A DNA stretch of 22,801 nt from DATGQT01 sp033720695 (lineage in GTDB: Bacteria; Bacteroidota; Rhodothermia; Rhodothermales; Rubricoccaceae): positions 1-22,801 of the forward strand of contig JAWWCA010000024.1 in NCBI GenBank assembly GCA_033720695.1. The letters are read 5' to 3'. A program made the position numbers and the translations under genes. This document shows, piece after piece, positions 1 through 7,957 of this stretch (within the stretch, counting starts at the first letter, position 1; each line of letters opens with the position of its first letter). The notes under the pieces are model-generated. The model was not told the DNA's origin and searched no databases. It worked only from the letters and a program-made list of their open reading frames with translations.

Positions 1-208
1 CGAGCGTGGCGGCCTCCTCCAGGTGCCCCTCACGGCAGCGGACGCGGAGGGCCTCGACGAGGCCGAAGAGGTCCTCGCCGTAGCGCTCGCGGAGGGCGCG
101 TCCGAGCAGGGCCCCGAGGAGGTTGATGTGGCGCGAGAGCGGCGCCGAGATGCCGGTGCCTTCGGCCTCGATGTCGAGGCCGCCAGGGAGCGTGGAGGGG
201 AGGGGCAT
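1..208 (-). CDS. ppc: Phosphoenolpyruvate carboxylase, N-terminal fragment (cut by window edge)
   Basis: PEP carboxylase adds bicarbonate to phosphoenolpyruvate to give oxaloacetate, replenishing the TCA cycle in the cytoplasm. Only the first 69 codons are in the window. The translation has the N-terminal helix pattern of the family: after a 22-residue lead comes APLSRHINLLGALLGRALRE, then a GEDLFGLVEALR segment, matching the usual 'LG-x-LLG-x-x-L-x-E...G-x-x-L-x-x-VE-x-x-R' start of bacterial PEPC. The ATG at 206-208 is the only start codon I see close to the homologous region. No Shine-Dalgarno precedes it, which is common in Bacteroidota. It lies 123 bases downstream of the small hypothetical gene on the same strand. 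Bicarbonate is its substrate, which links it loosely to the bicarbonate-uptake genes at 11865-14665. The identification rests on a short fragment; the active-site region lies outside the window. Confidence 0.82.
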   Translation of the reverse strand, partial: MPLPSTLPGGLDIEAEGTGISAPLSRHINLLGALLGRALRERYGEDLFGLVEALRVRCREGHLEEAATL

Positions 209-331
209 CGGGGAGAGGGGGATGGGTGCCGTGGCGTCCGGAGCGGGGGCCGCAGGCCGGACCGGCGGTGGGCGGAGGCGGCTCGCCCGGACGGGCCCGC
301 TTCCCGAGACGCCCGAGAAAGGGGGCCGAGG

Positions 332-715
332 CTACTCCTCGCCGCGGAGGCGGGCGAGGGTCTCCTCGTCGAGGAGGTCGGCGAGGGTGGCGCCGCCGGG
401 CTTCCGCCCGCCACCGCGCGCGCGCTCCGGCCGCTTCCCGCGCGGGGACTTCGCCTCGGTCGGGGGCGTCTGCGCCGGAGCGGGTCGGGAGGCCTCGGGC
501 GGAGGCTTCGGTGCGGTGAGGTCCACGATCTTCGTGAGGATCGGGCTGGCCTGCTTCCGCTTGCGCCGCCACCCCTCGGGCGGGCGCCCGGTCGTGCCGG
601 AGGAGAGGTCGAGCGTGAAGCCGCCGGCGTGGTCTTCCGCCTCCGCGTTCGGCGAGGCGGCCTCGGTGTCGTCGGGGGTGTCGCGGCGGCCGTCGGGTGG
701 GGGAGCGTCAGGCAT
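332..715 (-). CDS. Small charged hypothetical protein
   Basis: A 127-residue protein that I do not recognise. It is rich in Pro, Arg, Glu and Ala and is probably largely disordered: an acidic N-terminus, a middle with a basic patch (RRKRKQ near residue 50), a Pro/Lys-rich linker (KPPPEASRPAPAQTPPTEAK, about residues 69-88), and a C-terminal helix-like tail LADLLDEETLARLRGEE. It has no signal peptide and no membrane segment. The start is the only ATG in frame near the 5' end; a purine-rich GGGGAGGA lies about 18 bases upstream, too far for a standard ribosome site. It sits 58 bases downstream of the histidine kinase gene on the same strand and may be co-transcribed. The acidic/basic patterning and the defined C-terminal tail suggest a real protein rather than a shadow frame, but no function can be given. 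Confidence 0.6.
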   Translation of the reverse strand: MPDAPPPDGRRDTPDDTEAASPNAEAEDHAGGFTLDLSSGTTGRPPEGWRRKRKQASPILTKIVDLTAPKPPPEASRPAPAQTPPTEAKSPRGKRPERARGGGRKPGGATLADLLDEETLARLRGEE

Positions 716-773
716 GATGCGGGCGTGGGCGTCCTCCCCTTTCGCGCGAGCGCGCCGGGGGTTCCCGCCTGGC

Positions 774-2840
774 TTATACGGCGGCGTGCACGGCGCCGTC
801 GCCGCCCGGGACGCCGGCAGCCTCCGGCGCGGAGGTCTCCGGCGCGGGGGCGGCGCGGAGGAGGATGCGGAACACGCTGCCCTGCCCCTTCAGGCTGGTG
901 ACGGTGATCTCGCCTCCCATGAGGTCCACGAGCCGTTTGGTGAGGGCGAGGCCGAGGCCGGAGCCCTTCCCGTCGCGCCCGCGCTCGGCGTCTTCGCGTC
1001 GGAACTCGTCGAAGAGGTGGGGCAGGAACTCGGGCGCGATCCCGACGCCGGTGTCCTGCACCTCGATGCCCACCCCGCCGTCTTCGGCGTAGACGCGGAG
1101 GCGGACGCCGCCCTGGTCGGTGAAGGTGAAGGCGTTGGCGAGGAGGTGGGCGAGGGCGCGGTGGAGCGCCGCGGGGTCGGCCCAGGCGTGCGTGCCGGGC
1201 TCGGTGCCGGCCGCGAAGAAGGCGAGGTCGCGGGCGTCGGCGTGGGCGCGGAAGGGCTCCGCCGCGGCCTCCACGAGGGCGCCGACGTCGACGGGGGCCA
1301 TGGCGTCGGGCCCGCCGCTGGCCTCCAGCCGCGCGATGTCGAGGACGGTGTCGAGGGTTTGGAGGAGGCGGGTGCTGCTGCCGAGGATGCGCTGGACCAT
1401 GGAGCGCGCCTCCTCGCCGGCCTCCTCGCCGAGCACCTCGGCATAGCCGAGGATGGAGGTGAGCGCGGTGCGGACCTCGTGGCTGACGCCGGCGAGGAGC
1501 CGGTTGCGGTCGCGCCCGTCGCTCGACCGTCGATGGAGCGCGAGGGGCGCGAAGGCGGCGCGGAAGCCGGCCTCGTCGTGCGGGGAGGGCTCGTCGGTGT
1601 CGAGGAGGACCAGCCCGGTCGGCAGCGGGAGCGCCTCGAGGTGCTCGACCCCGTGGGCGTCGGCCCAGGCGTCGAGCGCGTCGGCGTCGAGGAGCTCGCC
1701 GGGCTGGGCGAGGGGGGGCACCCCCTCGGCGTGCCACTCGGCCGCGACCGCGGGTCCGGCCTCCGCCTTCACCACGAGCGCGGCGCGGGTGGCTCGGGTC
1801 TCAGGGGCGACGCGTGCGAGGGCCTGATGGAGGGCCCCGGGGTCCGCGGCGAGGAGGGCGGCGGCGTCGGCGGCGGCGGCGGAGAGCCGCTCCCGTTGCT
1901 GCAGCGCGCGCAGGGCGGCCTCGTGGCCGTTGGTCGCCTCCTGCGCGGCGGCCTGCGCCGCCTGGCGACCGATCGCGGCCTCGTCGCGCTCGGCGGCGGC
2001 CGCCTCGCGTTTCGCCTCGGCCTCGTCGAGCGCCGCCGTGAGCCGCTCGCGCTCGGCGAGCAGCGCATCTCGCTCGTCGGCCAACGCGGCCCGCTCGGCG
2101 AGCAACGCCTCGTGGTCTCCGAGGCCGTCCCGCAGGGCGCCGTGCTCGCGGCGGAGGGCGTCGAAAGCGGCCTGTAGGGCGTCTCCGTCGGAGCGCGACG
2201 CGTCGCGCTCGGCTTGGGTCATCTCGAGCTCGGCACGGGTCGCCTCGATCTGGGCCTGGAGTTGGGCGATGCGGTCTTCGGCCTGCTCACGCGCCGCCTC
2301 GGCCTCCGCGTGGGCCTGCTCGGCCGCGGTCCGCCCCCGCTCGGCCTCGGCCTGGGCCTCCCGCACCTGCTGGAGGGTGAGGGCGGGTTCGACGAGGGCG
2401 CCGAGGTCCACGAGGAGGGCCAGCCCCTCGCCGTTGAGCTCCTGCGCCGTCGGGTCGAGGATCGCGAGGGTCCCGAGCGTGAAGCCGTCGGCGCTCTTGA
2501 GGGGGACGCCGGCGTAGAACCGCGCGGCCTCCGAGCCGTGCACGAGCGGGTTCTTCGCGAACCGCTCGTCGTCCAATGCGTCGGCGACGGTGAGGGGGAT
2601 GGCTGGGCCGGTGTCGCGCTCGCAGAAGACGGCGTCCGGGGGGACGGCCCCGCCGTCGAACCCGTGGGTGGCGGCGATCCGCTCGCCCTCGCCGTCGCGG
2701 AGGGTGAGGACGGCGTAGCCGACGCCGTAGACCTGAGCCGCCACACGGACGAGCCGCGCGATCACGTCCTCACTCTCGGTGTGGTCGAGGACGAAGAACC
2801 GCTTGAGCGCCTCGAGGCGCTGCTGGTCGTCGGTGGGCAT
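774..2840 (-). CDS. Soluble GAF-domain sensor histidine kinase with long coiled coil
   Basis: A 688-residue sensor kinase that should autophosphorylate a histidine and pass the phosphate to a response regulator. Domains in order: an N-terminal GAF domain (about 10-155, with the typical FCERDTG...ARFYAGVPL...LGTLAILD pattern); an Ala/Glu/Arg-rich coiled coil (about 160-310); a weak second GAF-like region (about 320-440); a HisKA domain with H-box SHEVRT (His454); and a HATPase_c domain with N-box LLANAF (Asn569), G1 box DTGVGI (Asp596), F-box FDEF (about 610) and G2 box GSGLGLAL (about 626). All catalytic boxes are intact. There is no membrane segment, so it is predicted to be cytoplasmic and to sense an internal or diffusible signal. 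No response regulator lies in the window, so it is an orphan here. It follows the SixA-like phosphatase gene by 95 bases on the same strand. The N-terminal start MPTDDQQRLEALKRF fits the usual GAF-kinase opening. Confidence 0.93.
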   Translation of the reverse strand: MPTDDQQRLEALKRFFVLDHTESEDVIARLVRVAAQVYGVGYAVLTLRDGEGERIAATHGFDGGAVPPDAVFCERDTGPAIPLTVADALDDERFAKNPLVHGSEAARFYAGVPLKSADGFTLGTLAILDPTAQELNGEGLALLVDLGALVEPALTLQQVREAQAEAERGRTAAEQAHAEAEAAREQAEDRIAQLQAQIEATRAELEMTQAERDASRSDGDALQAAFDALRREHGALRDGLGDHEALLAERAALADERDALLAERERLTAALDEAEAKREAAAAERDEAAIGRQAAQAAAQEATNGHEAALRALQQRERLSAAAADAAALLAADPGALHQALARVAPETRATRAALVVKAEAGPAVAAEWHAEGVPPLAQPGELLDADALDAWADAHGVEHLEALPLPTGLVLLDTDEPSPHDEAGFRAAFAPLALHRRSSDGRDRNRLLAGVSHEVRTALTSILGYAEVLGEEAGEEARSMVQRILGSSTRLLQTLDTVLDIARLEASGGPDAMAPVDVGALVEAAAEPFRAHADARDLAFFAAGTEPGTHAWADPAALHRALAHLLANAFTFTDQGGVRLRVYAEDGGVGIEVQDTGVGIAPEFLPHLFDEFRREDAERGRDGKGSGLGLALTKRLVDLMGGEITVTSLKGQGSVFRILLRAAPAPETSAPEAAGVPGGDGAVHAAV

Positions 2841-2935
2841 GTGGAGGACGGGTCTGGCGGGCGCGCGGGGTATCGGTCGCTCCTGCGCAGGCTAAAGCCT
2901 CTGGGCGCCGCGAGAGGCCCCTCCGTGCCGGCCCG

Positions 2936-3439
2936 CTACCCCCCGTACGCCTTCTTGAGCGCCTTCGGGATGACGAGCCAGCGGAGGGTCCCGTCCTCCC
3001 AGTCGACGTCCTCCCACTCGTCGATCTCGAAGTCGATGCAGGCGAGGGCGGCCGTGGGCATCCGGACCTGGCCGCCGGTGAAGCCCTCGACCACCGACGA
3101 CATCGTCGGCTCGTGCCCGGCGAGGAGGATCGTCTCGACGTCGTCGTCGATGCCCTCCAGGAGGCGGAGGACCGACGGGGGGTTGGCGTGGTAGAGGTCG
3201 CGCGTCTCCTCGATGGGGGCCGGCCACCCGCCGGCCTCGTGGGCGAGCCGGAGCGTGGTGCGGGCGCGGACGGCCGTGGACGTCAGGCAGAGGTCCGGGA
3301 GCGGGCCGTTGGCGGCGAGGAACCGGCCCATCCGCGGGGCGTCGCGCCGGCCGCGGGCGCTGAGGGGGCGCTCGTGATCGGTCTCGAAGTCGGCGTCCCA
3401 GTCGGACTTGGCGTGGCGGAGGAGCAGGAGCGTCTTCAC
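2936..3439 (-). CDS. SixA-like phosphohistidine phosphatase (histidine phosphatase superfamily)
   Basis: A 167-residue member of the histidine phosphatase (phosphoglycerate-mutase-like) superfamily. The RHG motif is LLLLRHAKSDW (Arg8, His9, the phospho-accepting histidine). A second arginine is in TSTAVRARTT (Arg58), and the second catalytic histidine is in AGHEPTMS (His109). This RHAKSDW/GHEPTMS signature is that of the SixA family, whose E. coli member removes phosphate from phosphohistidine proteins (the HPt domain of ArcB, and NPr of the PTS). The start is a GTG at 3437-3439, four bases after the stop of the DUF5706 gene, so the two are almost certainly co-transcribed. A histidine kinase gene follows 95 bases downstream, which makes a phosphorelay role attractive, although that kinase has no HPt domain. 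The substrate is inferred, not shown. Confidence 0.9.
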   Translation of the reverse strand: MKTLLLLRHAKSDWDADFETDHERPLSARGRRDAPRMGRFLAANGPLPDLCLTSTAVRARTTLRLAHEAGGWPAPIEETRDLYHANPPSVLRLLEGIDDDVETILLAGHEPTMSSVVEGFTGGQVRMPTAALACIDFEIDEWEDVDWEDGTLRWLVIPKALKKAYGG

Positions 3440-3443
3440 GGCG

Positions 3444-4175
3444 TCACGGGAGGGCGCCGCCGGAGGGGGCTGGGACGATGGGGATCGGCGTCGTCGTGGT
3501 GACGCTCCCCACGTCCGGCGCGATGAAGAGGAACACGATGATGAAGGCGAGGACGCCGACGACGAGGCCGACCATGAACACGGTGTAGGCGACGCGGAGG
3601 AGCCGGTACTTCTTCTGGAGCACCAGGCCCAGCCCGTAGATGTCCATCACCATGTTGTCGTAGACGGCGGCCTTGTCGATCATCAGCTCGTTCATCCCCT
3701 CCATGAACTCGTCGCGGGAGAGGTGGGCGAAGTTGCCGAAGAAGAGGAGGTTGGCCGCGCCACGCCGGACCTGCTCGAGCGTGACCGCCTTGCTCTGGAC
3801 GCGCGGCCGGGCCGCGAGCACGGCGAAGACAAGCGAGGTCAGGCAGCCGACGAGGAGGATCACCGTCGGCCACCGCAGCCACACGTTCTTCTCGATGCCG
3901 GGGGAGATCGAGGCGAGGAGGATCGAGACGATGAGGCCGTTGATCGAGATCATGATGTTGGCCTTGGCGTCGGCGAGGCTCGAGAGGTCCATGTTCGTCC
4001 GGTACGAGGTCCGGAACATGGTCTCGATGCCCTTCTTGGAGGAGAACTTCTTCTTCTCCTTCTTCTGGTCCTCTTGGTCCTTCTCCGGCTTCGTCGCCGC
4101 CGGCACGTCCGCCTCGGCGCCGTTGGCGGGGGCCGCGTCGGAGGTCTCGGGCGCAGGGGCGTTCTCGGTGGGCAT
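3444..4175 (-). CDS. DUF5706 / Pycsar effector-like membrane protein
   Basis: A 243-residue membrane protein. Residues 1-48 are a disordered, Ala/Pro- then Lys/Glu-rich tail. From residue 53 the DUF5706 pattern begins: FRTSYRTNMDLSSLADAKAN, followed by a first hydrophobic segment (about 76-95), a second (about 103-122), a cytoplasmic stretch with NLLFFGNFAHLSRDEF and YGLGLVLQKKYRLLR, and a third segment (about 197-220). This domain is the transmembrane effector of Pycsar anti-phage systems (PycTM), which responds to cyclic CMP or UMP; many Bacteroidota copies carry an N-terminal HD domain, absent here. No pyrimidine cyclase gene is in the window, so a defence role is not supported by context. 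The start ATG at 4175 is preferred over upstream in-frame codons because those would overlap the preceding gene. It lies 41 bases after the barrel protein gene and 4 bases before the SixA-like gene. Confidence 0.85.
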   Translation of the reverse strand: MPTENAPAPETSDAAPANGAEADVPAATKPEKDQEDQKKEKKKFSSKKGIETMFRTSYRTNMDLSSLADAKANIMISINGLIVSILLASISPGIEKNVWLRWPTVILLVGCLTSLVFAVLAARPRVQSKAVTLEQVRRGAANLLFFGNFAHLSRDEFMEGMNELMIDKAAVYDNMVMDIYGLGLVLQKKYRLLRVAYTVFMVGLVVGVLAFIIVFLFIAPDVGSVTTTTPIPIVPAPSGGALP

Positions 4176-4216
4176 GGGCGTGGGGGCGGGTGGATCCGCG
4201 TGGACCCTGGGAACGG

Positions 4217-7200
4217 CTAGTATAGGAAACGCAGGCCGACGTTGACGAGGACGCCGTCGTCGCCGCTGGCGGCGGTGCCGGAGAGGACGAACCGGTCGAG
4301 GACGCCGAACCAGAGGCCCCCGCCGTAGCCCTGGTGCCACCCCTCGAAGAGGCCGTCGTCGTCCGGCTCGTCATCGGCCCACACGCGGCCGTTGTCGACG
4401 AAGCCGAGGACGCCCACCGTCGCCGGGATGAACGAGGCGAAGGCCTCGAAGAGCGCGAGGCGGGCCTCGACGTTCTGGTAGAGCACGGTCCGCCCGCTGT
4501 AGCGCTGGCGGACGAGCCCGCGCACGGTCCGCTCGCCGCCGAGCGTCTGGGCCGCGAAGAACGGGAAGTCCCCGACGTTGTGGCCGCCGCCGAGGCGGCC
4601 GGTGAGCGTGAGCTGGGGGCTGAGGCTGGGCGAGACGTAGAACGCGAGCGCCGACGAGAGCGCGCCGAACGTGTCGGCGGGGTCGTTCAGGCCGGCGTGG
4701 AGCGCGGCGCGGCCGGTCCAGCGGAAGCCCTGGCGGGGATTGGCCTCGACGTCCACGTTCTGGAGCGTGAGCTCGACGAACGGATGGGCGTGGAGCTGGC
4801 CCTCGAACGCCGACGCCGGCAGCCCCGCCTGATCGATGAACCGGGGGTCGCCCTCGTCGCCCTCCTCCACGTCCACGTAGGACACGCCCGCGCCGATGCG
4901 GCCCTGCACGAGGCTCTCGACGCGCCGGATCAGCGAGACCTCGCCCTCGGTTGTCAAGAGGTCCACGTGGAAGAAGTCCGACGGCTGGTCCCGGTCGGTG
5001 GTCTCGTTGCCGAACCCGTAGAAGTTGCGGACGTAGCGCGGCGTCGAGGCGGCGAGGTCGAGGGTGGTGTCCCAGTCGGGCCCGAGGACGTCGAAGAAGC
5101 GGCCGGCGTAGTGCCCGCGGACGCCGCTCGTGGTGGTGGCGTAGCTCCCGGTGAGGGTGTGGACGGCTGCCCAGGGGTAGCGGCGAAAGCTCGGCCGGTT
5201 GATGACGTAGCCCGCGCCGAGGATGAAGCCGTCGGTGCGGTTGTAGCCCGGCCGGAGCAGGACGGCGTTGACGCCGTGCTTGAAGTCGAGCGGGTCGTAG
5301 CGGTTGTTGAGCGCGCGGTCGGAGAGCCGGACGCGCGCGCGGCCCCGCTCGGCGATCTCGTTGCCCTCCTCGGTGTCGTAGTAGAACACGCTTCCGCCGC
5401 GGGCCGTGTTGGTGAAGGTGTCCTCGCCGGCCCCGCCGATGATGCGGACGCGGATGCGGGCCGGGCCGTCGCCCTGAACGAAGAAGAAGTCGCCGCCGTC
5501 GAGGCCGTAGATCCGCACCTCGCCGGTCTCGTCGGGGCGGAGGGTGCGGCGGTAGAGTACCTCGTTCCGCTCGCCCTCCTCGTTGGAGTCGTACACGACG
5601 ACCTCGAGGGCGCCGCCGTCGAGCCGCGTCACCTCGAAGCGCTCGCGGCGGTTCGAGCCCACCACGTCCACGATGTCGGCGTAGAGGTCGTAGACGCCGC
5701 CGGCCACCTCCACGATCTCGGCGCGGCGCTCCTTGAGCAGGCGGACGGTCCGCTCGCCGTAGAGGTCGTAGATCGGATCGGGCCAGAGGCGGACGGCCGC
5801 CTCGATCTCCGCGTCGGTGAGGCTGGCCTGGAAGTCCTCGGCCTCGGCGAGCCAGTCCTCGCGCGTGAGCGCGCCGGTGAAGCGGCGGTCAATGGGGATG
5901 CCGCTCGTGGTGAGGCCGGCGAGGTTGCCGTAGCCGCCGCCGAAGGTCTGCAGCTTCGGCATGAACTGCCGCGCGACGAAGGGGATGACGCCGTCGATGC
6001 TGTAGAAGGCGAAGTCGCGGTCGCGCGGGATGGGGCGGTAGACCTTCCCGTCGGTGCGGGCGTCGCCTTCGAGGGAGGGGTCGAGCTCGTAGGGCTCGAA
6101 CGCCGCGAAGCGCCACTGGTCCGGGTGGCGGTCCCAGTCGGAGAGGAGCCAGTCGAGGAGGCGGTTACGGAGGAAGAACCGCTGGTCCATGCGGTGGTCG
6201 TTGTCGTCCTCCATCTCCTCGATCATGTCGGGGTAGGAGACGACGTCCTCGGCGCGCCCGAACTGGGGGTAGTCGCTCATGTCGTCGTCGGGCCGGATCT
6301 CGAAGAGGGCGAGGCGGCCGGCGAAGTCCTCGCGGTAGGTGCCGAGGCGGGGGTCGTCGGGGACGTAGACGAGGCGGGGGGTGGTGTGGTAGAGGCCGAC
6401 GGCCTCGGCGAGCTCGGCGGCGGCGAGGGCGCCCCACGGGATGGTGCCGCTCGTGAGGTCCTGGATGATGTCGGCGATGACGGAGCGGCGGAGGTCCTCG
6501 GGCAGCGTGCGGCCGGGGATCTTGTTGAGGAGGCGGAGGACGTACTGCTGCCCGTCCTCTCGTTCGAGGCGGAGCGAGACCGTCTGCATGCCGCCGCCGC
6601 GCTTGACGGGCCGGAGGCCGGTGAGGTCGAGGACGGGGAACGCGACCGGCGTCGTCCACGCGTCGCGGTAGCCGCTGCCGAGGAAGAGCCGCTTGAAAGA
6701 GCCCGCGGCGAGGTCCGGGTTGACGGCCTCCGTGACGGTGGAGTCGGCCGGCGGCGGCGGCGGGAGGTCCTCGGGCACCTCGGGGTCGACGTTCTCGCGG
6801 GGGACGGCGCGGAGGCGCGTGCTGAGGGCGACCTCCGCCTCGCCGGTGGCCTCGTCGATGGCGAAGACGTCGAGCCAGGTGGCCCCGCTCTCGTGGTAGC
6901 GGACCCGCATGTACCCCTGGCGCGAGGAGGCGAAGGCCGCGCCGCGCCCCGAGACGACGGGGGCGCCCTCGCCCACGGACCCGCTCACGAGGTAGTGCTG
7001 CGTCCGGCGGATGGACTCCTCGACGGGGAAGAGCTGGAGGCTCCGCTCGTGGGCGGCGGCGTAGACCACGCCGTGGCGGGCGAGGAACACCTCGCCGAGG
7101 GCCTGGCGCATGGCGCGGTAGCGGCGGTTGGCGAGGTCCTGCCCCCCCCCGACGAACTGCCGATAGAGCGGGACGACGGAGCCGAGCACAGGCGGGAGGA

Positions 7201-7957
7201 GGTGCTGCCCCAGCGTTGAGTGGCCGCCGTAGGGGCCGTTGCTCTTGAGGGGGTGGTGCCCCACCACGAGGAGGTTCTCCTCGTCGGCGTCGAAGTCGCG
7301 GAGGGCGTCCTCGAGGGCGAGCACGACCTCGTACTCGTTCTCCACCTCGTAGTCGCCCTCGTCGCCGTCGAACTTGGCGGCGTCGCCGGTGGGCTTGGTC
7401 TCGCCGGTGAGCCACCACGCGGTGTCGAGGGCGACGAGCGTGAGGTCGTCGGTGAGGTCGAGGACGAGGGGGCCGGGGCGGGCGTCGCCGGGCGCCACGA
7501 CGTCGCCGCGGTCGAGGCGGGCCTCGAGGTAGTCCTCCAGCCGCTCGACCCCGTCCTCGCCCTGCGCCCAGTCGCGGTCGCCGGGGACGACGAAGACGCG
7601 GCCGTCGTAACCGTCCACGGTGGCCGCCAGGGCGCTCAGCCGGGCCTCAGCCTCGGCCCACCCCGCCGCCGTCGCCTCGGGCAGGCCCGCTGGCGTGACG
7701 TCGCCGAGGAAGACGACGGCGCTGTTCTCGCCTGCGCGCTGGAGCTGCCGCTCGAGCGCGTGGAGCGCCGGGGCGAGGGCCTCCGACTCCCCGTCGGCGA
7801 GGTTGCCGACGAGGTACACCTCGTAGGCGAGGTCGGCGGCCGGTGGCTCGGCCGCCGGCTGCTCGTACTCCGCGGCGACGTAGGTGCGGGTGGTGGCGCA
7901 ACCGCCCAGGGCGAGGAGCGCGAGGGCTCCAAGGACGAGGGAGGAACGGACGCTCAT
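4217..7957 (-). CDS. Lipoprotein: degenerate metallophosphoesterase, kinase-like middle, Omp85-like barrel
   Basis: A 1246-residue envelope protein. Residues 1-20 are a lipoprotein signal with lipobox LGGC (Cys20). Residues 45-380 follow the calcineurin-like phosphoesterase pattern (VVFLGDVTPAG, VVPGDRDW, VVGHHPLKSN, YAAAHERSLQ), but several metal ligands are replaced. Residues about 440-720 are a separate domain with DWLLSDWDRHPDQW (603-615) and PRDRDFAFYSIDG (644-656), resembling the catalytic loop and metal-binding loop of atypical kinases; this is my inference. The rest, ending in an aromatic residue (GLRFLY), is rich in alternating beta-strand patterns and reads as a BamA/TamA-like surface-antigen barrel of the outer membrane. 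Fusions of phosphoesterase and barrel are known in Bacteroidota. The start is set by the lipobox and by the 4-base ATGA overlap with the upstream gene. The same frame stays open to about 8998, but that part is only a shadow of the upstream gene. Confidence 0.88.
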   Translation of the reverse strand: MSVRSSLVLGALALLALGGCATTRTYVAAEYEQPAAEPPAADLAYEVYLVGNLADGESEALAPALHALERQLQRAGENSAVVFLGDVTPAGLPEATAAGWAEAEARLSALAATVDGYDGRVFVVPGDRDWAQGEDGVERLEDYLEARLDRGDVVAPGDARPGPLVLDLTDDLTLVALDTAWWLTGETKPTGDAAKFDGDEGDYEVENEYEVVLALEDALRDFDADEENLLVVGHHPLKSNGPYGGHSTLGQHLLPPVLGSVVPLYRQFVGGGQDLANRRYRAMRQALGEVFLARHGVVYAAAHERSLQLFPVEESIRRTQHYLVSGSVGEGAPVVSGRGAAFASSRQGYMRVRYHESGATWLDVFAIDEATGEAEVALSTRLRAVPRENVDPEVPEDLPPPPPADSTVTEAVNPDLAAGSFKRLFLGSGYRDAWTTPVAFPVLDLTGLRPVKRGGGMQTVSLRLEREDGQQYVLRLLNKIPGRTLPEDLRRSVIADIIQDLTSGTIPWGALAAAELAEAVGLYHTTPRLVYVPDDPRLGTYREDFAGRLALFEIRPDDDMSDYPQFGRAEDVVSYPDMIEEMEDDNDHRMDQRFFLRNRLLDWLLSDWDRHPDQWRFAAFEPYELDPSLEGDARTDGKVYRPIPRDRDFAFYSIDGVIPFVARQFMPKLQTFGGGYGNLAGLTTSGIPIDRRFTGALTREDWLAEAEDFQASLTDAEIEAAVRLWPDPIYDLYGERTVRLLKERRAEIVEVAGGVYDLYADIVDVVGSNRRERFEVTRLDGGALEVVVYDSNEEGERNEVLYRRTLRPDETGEVRIYGLDGGDFFFVQGDGPARIRVRIIGGAGEDTFTNTARGGSVFYYDTEEGNEIAERGRARVRLSDRALNNRYDPLDFKHGVNAVLLRPGYNRTDGFILGAGYVINRPSFRRYPWAAVHTLTGSYATTTSGVRGHYAGRFFDVLGPDWDTTLDLAASTPRYVRNFYGFGNETTDRDQPSDFFHVDLLTTEGEVSLIRRVESLVQGRIGAGVSYVDVEEGDEGDPRFIDQAGLPASAFEGQLHAHPFVELTLQNVDVEANPRQGFRWTGRAALHAGLNDPADTFGALSSALAFYVSPSLSPQLTLTGRLGGGHNVGDFPFFAAQTLGGERTVRGLVRQRYSGRTVLYQNVEARLALFEAFASFIPATVGVLGFVDNGRVWADDEPDDDGLFEGWHQGYGGGLWFGVLDRFVLSGTAASGDDGVLVNVGLRFLY

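Noticed and set aside
123..2177. Long plus-strand open frame opposite the histidine kinase
   Set aside because: Low-complexity Gly/Glu/Val/Leu-rich translation with no domain, antisense to a kinase with all its catalytic boxes. Long antisense frames are expected at this GC content.
2889..2900. AGGCT-AA-AGCCT inverted repeat upstream of the histidine kinase
   Set aside because: Only 5-bp arms with a 2-base gap and no T run; this is common by chance at this base composition.
3444..4175. A complete Pycsar anti-phage system
   Set aside because: Only the effector-type membrane domain is present. No uridylate or cytidylate cyclase gene lies in the window, and the neighbours are envelope and signalling genes.
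4334..7219. 961-codon plus-strand open frame opposite the barrel protein
   Set aside because: Antisense shadow, rich in Val, Glu, Ala and Gly, with no motif, opposite a well-supported lipoprotein.
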